A stretch of DNA of 64,000 nt from contig JAXLXW010000006.1 of the NCBI GenBank assembly GCA_046327755.1, positions 124,001-188,000 on the forward strand, written 5' to 3'. The position numbers were made by a program, and so were the translations under genes. The notes under the pieces are model-generated. The model was given only the letters and a program-made list of their open reading frames with translations. It did not search any database and was not told where the DNA came from. This DNA is from SCN-70-22 sp046327755. GTDB lineage: Bacteria; Gemmatimonadota; Gemmatimonadetes; Gemmatimonadales; Gemmatimonadaceae. Shown piece by piece: positions 1 through 8,106 of the stretch; the first letter of the stretch is position 1; each line of letters opens with the position of its first letter.

Positions 1-539
1 TGGCGGGCGATCTCGCCCACACCGAGGGCGAGGCCGAGCGCGCCGAGCGGGGTCGAGGCCCCTAACGGGATGACGAGCGGCTTGCGTCCCTCCGCGCGCA
101 GTCGCTCGGCGAGCGCCGCCATCCCCGGCGTTCGATCGGTGCGCTGTGCGACGTAGGTGACGTGCGCGCCGAGTAGCTGGTCGAGGAGGGCATTGCCACT
201 CAGGCGATCGGGTGGCGTCCCGTTGGCGACGATGTGGCAGGCCATGCCGAGTCGGGCGGCGGTGGCTGCTGTGGCGCGGCAATGATTGGATTGCACGCCG
301 CCGCACGTGATGAGCGTGTCGATGCCGTCGCGTTGCGCCTGGGCCGCGACGAGTCCGAGCTTGCGAACCTTGTTGCCGCCGAAGCCGAAGGGGAGCGCGT
401 CGTCGCGCTTGATGACGAGGCGGGCGCCCATGCCGATAGCGTCGCGCAGCCTGTGCGCGTCGTCGACGGGCGTGGGGAGCGCGCCGAGCGCGATGTGCGG
501 GAGGGCGAGCAGTCGGTCGCGGGCGGCGGAGAGTGACAT
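1..539 (-). CDS. ACC deaminase / D-cysteine desulfhydrase-like PLP enzyme (N-terminal part, cut by window edge)
   Basis: The minus-strand frame starts with ATG at 539 and is open to the left edge, giving the first 179 residues. The fold-type II PLP signature is clear: KRDD (44-47), GFGGNKVRKL with Lys57 as the expected PLP lysine, and CGGVQSNHCR (79-88), which binds the cofactor. This matches the ACC deaminase/D-cysteine desulfhydrase family, which opens small amino acids to a keto acid and ammonia (plus sulfide for D-cysteine). The residues separating the two activities lie further on, so the substrate cannot be fixed. A G-rich heptamer array follows immediately upstream of its start. Confidence 0.85.
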   Translation of the reverse strand, partial: MSLSAARDRLLALPHIALGALPTPVDDAHRLRDAIGMGARLVIKRDDALPFGFGGNKVRKLGLVAAQAQRDGIDTLITCGGVQSNHCRATAATAARLGMACHIVANGTPPDRLSGNALLDQLLGAHVTYVAQRTDRTPGMAALAERLRAEGRKPLVIPLGASTPLGALGLALGVGEIAR

Positions 540-550
540 GGGGAAGGGCG

Positions 551-612
551 GACGGGAGACGGGAGACGGGAGTCGGGAGACGGGAGACGGGAGACGGGAG
601 ACGGGAGACGGG
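551..612 (+). repeat. GGGAGAC heptamer tandem array
   Basis: About nine direct copies of a 7-base unit GGGAGAC (one variant GGGAGTC) lie between the divergent starts of the PLP-enzyme gene and the alpha/beta hydrolase. GGG runs separated by four bases fit the simple intramolecular G-quadruplex pattern. A C9 tract (651-659) and a C7 tract (672-678) follow. Related units lie at 28556-28570, 28649-28671 and 37693-37723. Confidence 0.85.
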
Positions 613-779
613 CGCTGAGGGAGCGCTCCTGGTGCTGCCTGGCGGCGGGGCCCCCCCCCGAAAACAAGATGCCCCCCCGCACGCTCCCCTGCATCATCAT
701 TTCACCTCGCATAGTGCGTTAATCGCAGCGTCAGCCCGGCGCGTGCAGCTTGCACGCCATCCTCCAGGCGGAGCGTCGC

Positions 780-1775
780 ATGCGATACTCGACCGCTGGG
801 CGCATGCGATCGTTGCGCCCCCTCGCGGTGCTGGGGCGGCGCGCGAGGCGCGAGGCACTCGCCACCGCCACAGCCTGCGCGGCCGGCGTCGCCGTCGGCT
901 GCAACAGCCCGCACCCGGGACTCGTGCCGCACGACGCGCTGCTGCGCGACGCCCCCGTGACCCTCTATCCCGCGGCGGACCGCACGAAGCCGCCGCGCGC
1001 CATCATCTTCTTCTTCGGGAACGACGTCGGCTTCTGGCAACCGCACCAGGCGCTGGCCTGGTCACTGCGCGGGGAACAGTTCGCCGTGGCGGGCTTCGAC
1101 ATGCGACGGTTCCTGCGCGCGCTCCCCGAGGATGCCAAGGCGCGCGACTCGGTCGCCGCCGCGCGCCTCTGGCGCTACATCGAGGCGGCACGGCGCGAGC
1201 TGGCCGGCGCGCCACCGTCGGCAGCGCCACGGTCGGCAGCGCCACGGTCGGCCGCGCCACTGTCGGCCGCGACGGAACCGACACTTGCCGCGTCACCACG
1301 CAGCGTCCCGTTGATCCTTGCGGGGCACTCGATCGGGAGCGAGGTGGCGCTGTGGGCTGCCGCGCACCTTCCGCTCGACCACCTGGATGGTGTGCTGGCG
1401 ATGTCGCCCGGGAACCGCTCCCACCTCGCGATCTCGGCGTCCGACCTGCTGATGACGTCCGAGCCCACTGGGCCGGGAAGCTTTTCAGTCGCCGAGCAGG
1501 TGTCGGCGCTCGGCGCGCGCGTACGCGTGGCGATCGTTCGAGGTGGGCGCGACAAGCTCGCGGACGCCGATCCCGCCCTGCTTGCGGCTGGCGGGGCGAT
1601 GGCGCGGCGCTGGGTCGTCCCGTTCTCCGGGCACTCCCTCAAGTCGCAGCTCCTGGGGCCGCACTTCGTCCTGGACGCACTCGACTGGCTGCTGGCGCCG
1701 GGGGCCGGAGGGAGCCAAGCGATCCCGTGTGCCGAGTCGGCACCGCGCGTCGACGGGCGGCACCCGTCCCCCTGA
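780..1775 (+). CDS. Secreted AcvB/VirJ-like alpha/beta hydrolase
   Basis: A 331-residue protein. The ATG at 780 is chosen because GGCGGAG sits about 7 bases upstream; a TTG at 750 is in frame. The N-terminus is Arg-rich, then Ala-rich, ending in GVAVGC (Cys41), so export, perhaps as a lipoprotein, is likely. The hydrolase core shows the nucleophile elbow GHSIGSE and a late GHSL that could supply the catalytic His. The layout (IIFFFGNDVGFW start, no large lid) resembles the AcvB/VirJ-type virulence-factor hydrolases. Four 15-base repeats (1218-1277) encode a SAAPR-type linker. The true substrate is unknown. The 30-base spacer to the next gene suggests co-transcription. Confidence 0.7.
   Translation: MRYSTAGRMRSLRPLAVLGRRARREALATATACAAGVAVGCNSPHPGLVPHDALLRDAPVTLYPAADRTKPPRAIIFFFGNDVGFWQPHQALAWSLRGEQFAVAGFDMRRFLRALPEDAKARDSVAAARLWRYIEAARRELAGAPPSAAPRSAAPRSAAPLSAATEPTLAASPRSVPLILAGHSIGSEVALWAAAHLPLDHLDGVLAMSPGNRSHLAISASDLLMTSEPTGPGSFSVAEQVSALGARVRVAIVRGGRDKLADADPALLAAGGAMARRWVVPFSGHSLKSQLLGPHFVLDALDWLLAPGAGGSQAIPCAESAPRVDGRHPSP
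1218..1277 (+). repeat. Four 15-bp in-frame tandem repeats
   Basis: Four tandem 15-base units beginning TCGGC encode SAAPR, SAAPR, SAAPL and SAATE within the hydrolase gene. The unit length keeps the frame, so copy number can change without breaking the protein. The repeat lies in a predicted linker before the GHSIG nucleophile elbow. Confidence 0.85.
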
Positions 1776-1805
1776 GCTGTCGCTCTCCGCCGGGCGTCGC
1801 TGTGC

Positions 1806-2453
1806 ATGGTGCGATGGACGGCTATCATTCCTGTCGCACTCCTTCACGTCATTTCGCGCCGCCTTCGCGTGTCTTCCTCGATCGACGCCGAACTCTCCGA
1901 CAAGTGGCGACGAGGCCCCGGGATCTTCGTCGTCATCGATGCCCGGGGCCCCGCCGGCGAGACCATCCACGCCATCCAGCACCGCTACGATCCCAAGCTC
2001 GCCAACTATCTCCCGCCGCACCTGACGCTGGCGGGGTCGTCGGGGGTGGGGCCGATCGATCCCAAGACGCCGCGCGAGCGGCTGCTCGAGGTCATGCAGG
2101 AGATCGCCGCGACCACACCGCCGATGGAGCTCGCCTTCCTGGCGCCCATCCGCTTCATGCAGACGGACATCATCGTCCTCCCCGTCGACCATCACGGTCC
2201 GCTCCGGGAGCTGCATGCGCGCATCGCAACCAGCGGGTTGTCGTTCCAGCCGGCACGCTTCGCCTTCACGCCGCACGTGACGCTCTCCTTCTTCCGTACG
2301 CTCACCCCCGTGCAGCGCCGCGAGCTGCTCGCCGTGCGCCTGGAGGACCCGCTCGTGGTGGACCACATCCGCTGTTCGCTCACCGACGAGCCGCTCCCGC
2401 CGCGCGGGCTGTTCGAGCTCCGCCTCACCGGGACGCCGGCAGGAGCGCGTTAG
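1806..2453 (+). CDS. 2H phosphoesterase (2'-5' RNA ligase-like)
   Basis: A 215-residue protein with the two HxT signatures of the 2H phosphoesterase superfamily: His72-Leu-Thr74 in PPHLTLAG and His157-Val-Thr159 in FTPHVTLSFF. Members act on 2'-5' or cyclic 2',3' phosphodiesters in RNA or nucleotides. The opening after residue 37 (GIFVVIDARGP) looks like the true start of the domain. The GTG at 1869 may therefore be the real start; neither candidate has a good Shine-Dalgarno. The stop at 2451-2453 is 2 bases before the decarboxylase ATG, so the two genes are probably translationally linked. Cellular role not predictable. Confidence 0.75.
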   Translation: MVRWTAIIPVALLHVISRRLRVSSSIDAELSDKWRRGPGIFVVIDARGPAGETIHAIQHRYDPKLANYLPPHLTLAGSSGVGPIDPKTPRERLLEVMQEIAATTPPMELAFLAPIRFMQTDIIVLPVDHHGPLRELHARIATSGLSFQPARFAFTPHVTLSFFRTLTPVQRRELLAVRLEDPLVVDHIRCSLTDEPLPPRGLFELRLTGTPAGAR

Positions 2454-2455
2454 GG

Positions 2456-3961
2456 ATGACGACCTCGGGCTCGCTCGACGCCTTTAGCGCCTCGCCGGAA
2501 TTTCAATCGCTCGCCGCGGACGCGACGCTTGAGGCGGCGCATCGCCTGGTGGACCTGGCGGTGGAGTACCTCGCCACCGCGGGGGCGGGAGAAGGCGCGG
2601 TGTCACGCGGGACACCGCCCATGCAGCTGGCGGAACGCTTCGACACCGCACTCCCGTGGAACGGCGTCCCGCTCGATGCGGTGGCGCAGCGCCTGCGCGA
2701 CGACGTGATGGCCGAGGCCAACCGGCTCACGCACCCGATGTATGCCGGGCACCAGGTGTCGCCGCCGCTCCCCGTCGCCATCTGGACCGAGGCGGTGATC
2801 TCGGCGCTCAACAACTCGCAGGCGGTGCGCGAGATGTCGCCGGCCGGGACGATGGTGGAACGCCAGGTCATCCGCTGGATGTGCACGCTGGCAGGCTTCG
2901 GTGCAGCTGGCGGTGGCACCTTCACCTCGGGCGGGACCGAGGCGACGCTCACCGCGCTGCTGGCGGCGCGCGGGCGCGCCCTGCCGCATGCGTGGGAGGA
3001 AGGGGTCGGTGGCGACCCGCCCGTCGTCCTGTGCGGCGCGCACGCGCACTACGCGGTGAGCCGCGCCGTCGGGATCATGGGCTTCGGCGTGCGGCAGGCG
3101 ATCATCGTCCCCTCCGACGGCTATCGCATGGACGCGCGCCAGGTGGCGCCGATGCTGGCGCGCCTGCGCGACGAAGGGCGCCGCGTCCTCGCCGTCGTGG
3201 CGACGGCCGGGAGCACGGCGACGGGCGCGTTCGACGACCTGGCCACGATCGCCGACGCTTGTGAATCGCACGGCACCTGGTTGCACGTTGATGCGGCGCA
3301 TGGCGGGTCGGCGCTCTTTTCGGCGCGGCATGGCGATCGCCTGCGCGGCATCGCGCGCGTCGATTCGCTCGCGTGGGACCCGCACAAGATGATGCTGATG
3401 CCGCTCGCTGCCGGGATGGTCCTGGTGCGCGACGCGGCGGTGCTGGACCGCGCGTTTGCCCAGTCGGCGCCGTACCTCTTTCACCAGACGCAGGGAGCAC
3501 CGGTGCTGGACCTCGGGCCTCGCTCGCTCCAGTGCTCGCGTCGGGGCGACGTGCTCAAGGTGTGGGCGTCGATCCTGCGCTATGGGCAGTCGGGGATCGC
3601 CGCCTTCTACGACTACCTGTGCGACCTCACGGCCGAGTTCCACCGCATGGTGGCGGCGCACCCGCGCTTCGAAGCGTTGCACCTGCCGGAGACGAACATC
3701 CTATGCTTCCGCTTCACCGGCGGGCTGGAGGGCGGCGTCGAGGCGTCGAGGCTCGACGAGTGCAATCGCGAGCTACGCGAGCGCTACAACGCGTCTGGCG
3801 CCGGTTGGATAACGGCGACGCTGCTCAACGGCCGCCGCGTCCTCCGGGTGACGATCATCAACCCCCGCACCACCCGCGAGCACCTGGCGCGGATGCTGGA
3901 AGGGCTGGACGCGATCGGCACGTCGCTGATCGCGCAGTCGCGCCCTACAGCGCCTTCCTGA
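2456..3961 (+). CDS. Group II PLP-dependent decarboxylase (glutamate/diaminobutyrate decarboxylase family)
   Basis: A 501-residue protein from the ATG at 2456, two bases after the previous stop. Family marks: TSGGTEATLTAL, the HVDAAHGGS aspartate motif, and DPHK with Lys311 as the PLP-binding lysine. These place it in the family of glutamate, aspartate, tyrosine/DOPA and 2,4-diaminobutyrate decarboxylases, which release CO2 from an amino acid to form an amine. No signal peptide is seen, so it is cytoplasmic. Specificity cannot be read from motifs. The 3' end overlaps the convergent TlpA-like gene by 17 bases (3945-3961). Confidence 0.85.
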   Translation: MTTSGSLDAFSASPEFQSLAADATLEAAHRLVDLAVEYLATAGAGEGAVSRGTPPMQLAERFDTALPWNGVPLDAVAQRLRDDVMAEANRLTHPMYAGHQVSPPLPVAIWTEAVISALNNSQAVREMSPAGTMVERQVIRWMCTLAGFGAAGGGTFTSGGTEATLTALLAARGRALPHAWEEGVGGDPPVVLCGAHAHYAVSRAVGIMGFGVRQAIIVPSDGYRMDARQVAPMLARLRDEGRRVLAVVATAGSTATGAFDDLATIADACESHGTWLHVDAAHGGSALFSARHGDRLRGIARVDSLAWDPHKMMLMPLAAGMVLVRDAAVLDRAFAQSAPYLFHQTQGAPVLDLGPRSLQCSRRGDVLKVWASILRYGQSGIAAFYDYLCDLTAEFHRMVAAHPRFEALHLPETNILCFRFTGGLEGGVEASRLDECNRELRERYNASGAGWITATLLNGRRVLRVTIINPRTTREHLARMLEGLDAIGTSLIAQSRPTAPS

Positions 3962-4478
3962 TCGCGGCCTCGATGTCCTGGTCGCCGCCAGCGCCGGCGT
4001 AGACGATCTTCCCCGCCTTGTTCACGACGATCACGGTCGACGTGGCCTTCACGCCGTAGACGGCGTCGGCTTCGCCCTTGCGATCGTACAGCGTCTCCAC
4101 GTCGAAGCCATGCTTCTCCATGTGGAGCTTCACGCGCTGCGGCGACTGGTTGAACGAGACGGCGAGCCCGAGGAACTTCACCTGCTGCCCGTACTTCTTC
4201 TTGGCCGCCATCACCTTGGGTTCGAGCGCCTTGCAGTTCTCGCACCAGGTGGCCCATACCTCGATCAACAGCGGCGACTTCCCGATGTAGGAGGCGAGGT
4301 TGGCCGGCTTGCCGTCGAGCGTCTCGACCTTGAGGTCGGGAAGCACCGAGCCTAACGGGAGGTCGATCGCGTATTGTGCGTGCACGCCGGAGGGCGCGGC
4401 GACGAGCGCCGTGGCCACCACCGCTGCCCCGAACCACGCACGCGAGCGACGACCAAGCGTCGAGAGTCGAGCGATCAT
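3945..4478 (-). CDS. TlpA/redoxin-family periplasmic thioredoxin-like protein
   Basis: A 177-residue protein with an Arg-rich, hydrophobic signal sequence ending near AQYA (residue 36) and a thioredoxin fold. The active site is WCENC (Cys79, Cys82) and the cis-proline region is represented by KATSTVIVV. Unlike typical TlpA (usually Pro between the cysteines), the dipeptide is Glu-Asn. It probably passes electrons to periplasmic disulfides. Its ATG overlaps the stop of the DsbD-like gene (ATGA, 4475-4478), so the two are co-translated: the membrane protein would reduce this thioredoxin. It ends inside the convergent decarboxylase gene (17-base overlap). Confidence 0.85.
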   Translation of the reverse strand: MIARLSTLGRRSRAWFGAAVVATALVAAPSGVHAQYAIDLPLGSVLPDLKVETLDGKPANLASYIGKSPLLIEVWATWCENCKALEPKVMAAKKKYGQQVKFLGLAVSFNQSPQRVKLHMEKHGFDVETLYDRKGEADAVYGVKATSTVIVVNKAGKIVYAGAGGDQDIEAAIRKAL

Positions 4479-5197
4479 ATCAGCAGCTGCCCCATCTTCA
4501 CGAGGTAGTACTCGGCCACGCCGAGCATCACGAGCCCGAACAGCTTCTTCACCGTCACCATCCACATCCCCGCCCGCGGCAGGCGCGACAGGGCGCCTGA
4601 CGAGATCCCGACCACGACCAGCAGCGAACACATCCCGAGCGAGAAGGCGAACAAGTAGAGGAAGCCCAGGAGTGCGCTTTTCGTTTCGGTGACCCAGGTG
4701 AGGACGGCGATCATCACCGGGGCCGAGCAGGGAGCGGCGACCAGCCCCGACATGGCCCCCATCGCGAAGGCGCCGCCGAATCTCCCCCCGGTCCCGGTCG
4801 TTGCCGCGCGTTGGACGAGAAACGACGGGAGCCGCACCGGGACGACGTCGAACATCGAGAGCGCGGCCAGGACCAGGACGTTCGCCATCGCGAAGTAGAG
4901 CCACGGGTTCGTGCTCACCCGCCCGAACATCGTCCCCGACAATCCCGCGAACAGCCCGAGCCCCGCGTACACCAGCGAGAGCCCCAGCACATAGGTCAGG
5001 CTGAGAAGGAGCGGGCGCGCGCCCGCCTTTCTGCCCGCCGTTCCATCGGTCGCCTGGCCACCGACGATTGCCGCAGTGATCGGGATCATCGGGTAGATGC
5101 ACGGCGTGAGCGACGTCAGCACCCCCGCCACGAAGAGGAGCGGGAGTGCGGTGACCGGGGAGCCCGAGAGACGCTGCGCGATGGTCGAGAAATCCAT
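4475..5197 (-). CDS. DsbD/CcdA-family transmembrane electron-transfer protein
   Basis: A 240-residue, strongly hydrophobic protein with about six membrane segments. The family cysteines are visible in TSLTPCIYPMIP (Cys33) and AAPCSAP (Cys157). These two helices carry electrons from cytoplasmic thioredoxin across the inner membrane in DsbD and CcdA. The periplasmic alpha and gamma domains of full DsbD are absent; the separate TlpA-like protein immediately downstream, with a 4-base overlap, likely fills the gamma-domain role. Could serve cytochrome c maturation or disulfide repair. Confidence 0.88.
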   Translation of the reverse strand: MDFSTIAQRLSGSPVTALPLLFVAGVLTSLTPCIYPMIPITAAIVGGQATDGTAGRKAGARPLLLSLTYVLGLSLVYAGLGLFAGLSGTMFGRVSTNPWLYFAMANVLVLAALSMFDVVPVRLPSFLVQRAATTGTGGRFGGAFAMGAMSGLVAAPCSAPVMIAVLTWVTETKSALLGFLYLFAFSLGMCSLLVVVGISSGALSRLPRAGMWMVTVKKLFGLVMLGVAEYYLVKMGQLLI

Positions 5198-5309
5198 ACG
5201 AGGGATGAAGCTAACCCTCGGCCGGAAGGTTTCTCGTCATGATGCGCGGGCCACACGCCTCGCCCCGCGCCAATCGCAACCAGCACAGCTGGCGCGCGCG
5301 CGGCCGCTG

Positions 5310-7844
5310 CTACGGCAGCCCGGCTGGAGGCACGACGGCGGGGGCCGGACGATCGAGGATGGAGCGCACGCGTCGCGCCAGCGCTTCCGGGGCGAACGGC
5401 TTCTCCAGCAGCTCCATCCCCGGGTCGAACGTTCCCGACTGCAGGAAGGCATTCTCCGTGTAGCCGGACACGTAGAGCACGCGCAGCTCCGGGCGTCGCT
5501 TGCGCATCTCCTTCACCAGGGCGAGCCCGCTCATGCGCGGGAGGACGATGTCGGAGACGACCATCGCGATCCGTTCCTCCTCCGCCCTGAAGACATTGAG
5601 CGCCGACTCCGCCGAACGCGCCTCGAGGACGTGATAGCCGTGACGCGTGAGGGCGCCGGTCGAGACACGCCGTACGCGATCGTCATCCTCGACCACGAGA
5701 ATCGTCTCGTTCCCGCTCAGGCGTGTGGCGACCTCGGATGTGGTGCGCGGGGCGATGGCGTCCTCGCCGGTGGCGCGGGGGAGATAGACCTTGAACGTGC
5801 TCCCCTTCCCGGGTTCGCTGTACACCCAGATGTGGCCGCCCGACTGGCGGATGATGCCGTAGCTCGTGGCGAGGCCCAACCCGGTCCCCTTGTCGCGCTC
5901 CTTCGTGGAGAAGAAGGGCTCGAAGATGCGCGCCATCGTCGTGGCATCCATCCCGATGCCCGAGTCGGTGATGGCGATCATGACGTGTTCGCCGGTGTTC
6001 GCATGGACGTGCGTCTCGGCGTAGGCCTCATCGAGGAAGACGTTGGCCGTCTCGATGGTCAGCAGCCCACCGCTTGGCATCGCGTCGCGGGCGTTCACCA
6101 CGAGGTTCATGATGACCTGCTCGAGCTGTCCCGGATCGACGACGACGGCGGCGACGTCGTCGTCGAGGAACGTCTGCACCTCGACGTCCTCGCCCAGGAC
6201 ACGGGCGAGCATCTTCTGCAGGTTGCGCAGGATCTCGTTGACGCTGACGAGTTGCGGCTGCAGCACCTGTCGGCGCGAGAAGGCGAGGAGCTGGCGGGTG
6301 AGGGCGGCGGCGCGGTCGGCCGCCTGGAGGATCTGCTCGATGTCGTCGCGCGCTCGGCTCGAGGGGAGCTGGTCGTCGAGGGCAAACGAGGCAAAGCCGC
6401 GGATCGCGGTGAGGAGATTGTTGAAGTCGTGGGCCACGCCGCCGGCCAGGCGGCCGACCTCCTCCATGCGCTGGGCGATCGCCAGCTGCTCGCTCACCGC
6501 CTGTTCGGTCGTGACGTCGGCGAGTGAGCCGATGATCCGGTCGATCTTGCCATCGCGTCGGGCGACGATGATGCGGCTCTCGACCGAGGCGTAGCTCCCG
6601 TCGCCGCGCTGGAAGCGGAACGGGACGGTGATCGACTCGAGATTCGAGGTGTAGACCTGCTGTTGCACCTCATTGACGCGCGCCGCGTCCTCGGGGTGGA
6701 TGCGCGAGCGGAACCACTCGCGTGTGGGCGTCACCTCGTCGTGCGAGAAGTGGAACAGGTCATACATCGCCTGCGTCAACTCCATCGTATCGGTCGCCGC
6801 ATTCCACTCCCAGAGCGCCTCCTTCGTCACCCCGGCCAGGAGGCGATGCCGTTCCTCGGCGATGCGCAATGCGTCGAAGGCATGCACGCGCTCGGTCACG
6901 TCGATCGCCTGCACCATGCGGCAGCGGCGCCCTTCGACTTCGACGTCGTGGGCGTGGATGTCGGCGAGCACCACCGTGCCATCCTTGCGCCGGTGGCGGA
7001 AGATCCCCGAGTGGTGCGTTCCCTGGCCGACGTTCCGGACGGCCGACATGACCCGCTCGCGATCCTCGGGCGGGCGAATGTCGAGGATGCTCATCGCCAG
7101 GAACTCGTCGCGCGAGTAACCGTACGCCGCGATTGCCGCAGGGTTTACGTCGATGAAGCGCAGCGTCTCGACGTCGAAGACCCAGAGCGGGAGGGGATTG
7201 CCCTCGAAGCTGTTGCGGTACCGCTTCTCCGATTCCTCGAGCAGCGAGAGCGCGGACGTGCTCAGTTCGAGCTCCCGCTTGAGATCATTTACCAGCTGCG
7301 CGTTGTGAATGGCGAACGCGGCGCGCTGGGCGATGTCGGCGACGAGCAAGGCGTCGTCGGCCGTGTACATGCGCGCCCCGCGGAGCGAGACGACTTGCAT
7401 CATGCCCAGGACCGCACCATGCGCGCGCAGCGGGGCGAAGATGATCGAAAACGGGATCGCGTTCCGGAAGAACTCGTCGCGTCCCGGAGTCGATGGCGGG
7501 AAGAGGTAGTCTCCGGCCGAGTGGATCTGGGCGACGAACGGCTCGCCTCGCTCCATGATGTCGCGAATTGCGCGATCGCTCGCGGAGAGCCCGGATTCGC
7601 GGGTCATCTCGCTGGGTGGCGCGGGCGAGTAGGACTCCGACACCGCGAACGCGACGCGACGAAACGCACCGTGCTCGAGCAGGTCGATGGAAGCCGCCTG
7701 AGCGATCGCCGGGACGAAGACCTCGACCACGCTGTGGAGTGTGGCCTCCAGGTCGATGCCCGCGGCGAAGAGCGACGTCATCTTCGCCAGAAGGGCAAGG
7801 CGCTCGTGGCCGCTGTGGGCTTCCGGTTGATCCGAGTGGGACAT
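5310..7844 (-). CDS. Soluble hybrid histidine kinase (GAF-PAS-PAS-HisKA-HATPase-REC)
   Basis: An 844-residue protein if started at ATG 7844 (MSHSDQ); a further in-frame ATG lies upstream at 7946 but the intervening sequence looks non-domain. Domains in order: GAF (about 25-190), PAS (205-320), PAS_3-like with PEDAARV (335-448), HisKA with GGVAHDFNN (His472), HATPase with DSGIGMD and GTGLGLA (560-690), and a C-terminal receiver with the phospho-Asp at 765 and Lys815 in EKPF. No membrane segment is visible, so it senses a cytoplasmic or diffusible signal. The C-terminal REC suggests a phosphorelay needing a separate Hpt or output regulator, which is not adjacent. Confidence 0.88.
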   Translation of the reverse strand: MSHSDQPEAHSGHERLALLAKMTSLFAAGIDLEATLHSVVEVFVPAIAQAASIDLLEHGAFRRVAFAVSESYSPAPPSEMTRESGLSASDRAIRDIMERGEPFVAQIHSAGDYLFPPSTPGRDEFFRNAIPFSIIFAPLRAHGAVLGMMQVVSLRGARMYTADDALLVADIAQRAAFAIHNAQLVNDLKRELELSTSALSLLEESEKRYRNSFEGNPLPLWVFDVETLRFIDVNPAAIAAYGYSRDEFLAMSILDIRPPEDRERVMSAVRNVGQGTHHSGIFRHRRKDGTVVLADIHAHDVEVEGRRCRMVQAIDVTERVHAFDALRIAEERHRLLAGVTKEALWEWNAATDTMELTQAMYDLFHFSHDEVTPTREWFRSRIHPEDAARVNEVQQQVYTSNLESITVPFRFQRGDGSYASVESRIIVARRDGKIDRIIGSLADVTTEQAVSEQLAIAQRMEEVGRLAGGVAHDFNNLLTAIRGFASFALDDQLPSSRARDDIEQILQAADRAAALTRQLLAFSRRQVLQPQLVSVNEILRNLQKMLARVLGEDVEVQTFLDDDVAAVVVDPGQLEQVIMNLVVNARDAMPSGGLLTIETANVFLDEAYAETHVHANTGEHVMIAITDSGIGMDATTMARIFEPFFSTKERDKGTGLGLATSYGIIRQSGGHIWVYSEPGKGSTFKVYLPRATGEDAIAPRTTSEVATRLSGNETILVVEDDDRVRRVSTGALTRHGYHVLEARSAESALNVFRAEEERIAMVVSDIVLPRMSGLALVKEMRKRRPELRVLYVSGYTENAFLQSGTFDPGMELLEKPFAPEALARRVRSILDRPAPAVVPPAGLP

Positions 7845-8106
7845 GCCGGCGTAACGCGAAGGGAAACGCGCCTCGATGGCCGGGCGTGTCGCCGCCGGTG
7901 ATGCACCGGCTGCGCCAATGGGCACGCGTCCGCCGCGCCCTGCCATCGCCTTTCAAATATCGGACGACATGGAGCCTCGGCCAGTACCGGCGACGAAGCT
8001 CCTTGCGGGATTTTCCCGATGTCCGCGGCGGCTACCCGCCTCGCTTAGATTCCCGCCACTGCATTCCGTTCGTCCCGGCTCCCATCCCCCGCTTCCGATC
8101 CCGTAC

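Noticed and set aside
533..2455. Long open frame upstream of the decarboxylase, in frame with it
   Set aside because: It passes through two other convincing genes (hydrolase and 2H phosphoesterase), is Arg/Pro-rich without domains, and the decarboxylase has its own ATG at 2456.
5097..6527. Plus-strand open frame opposite the hybrid kinase
   Set aside because: Composition typical of antisense shadows; the opposite strand has complete HATPase and receiver motifs.
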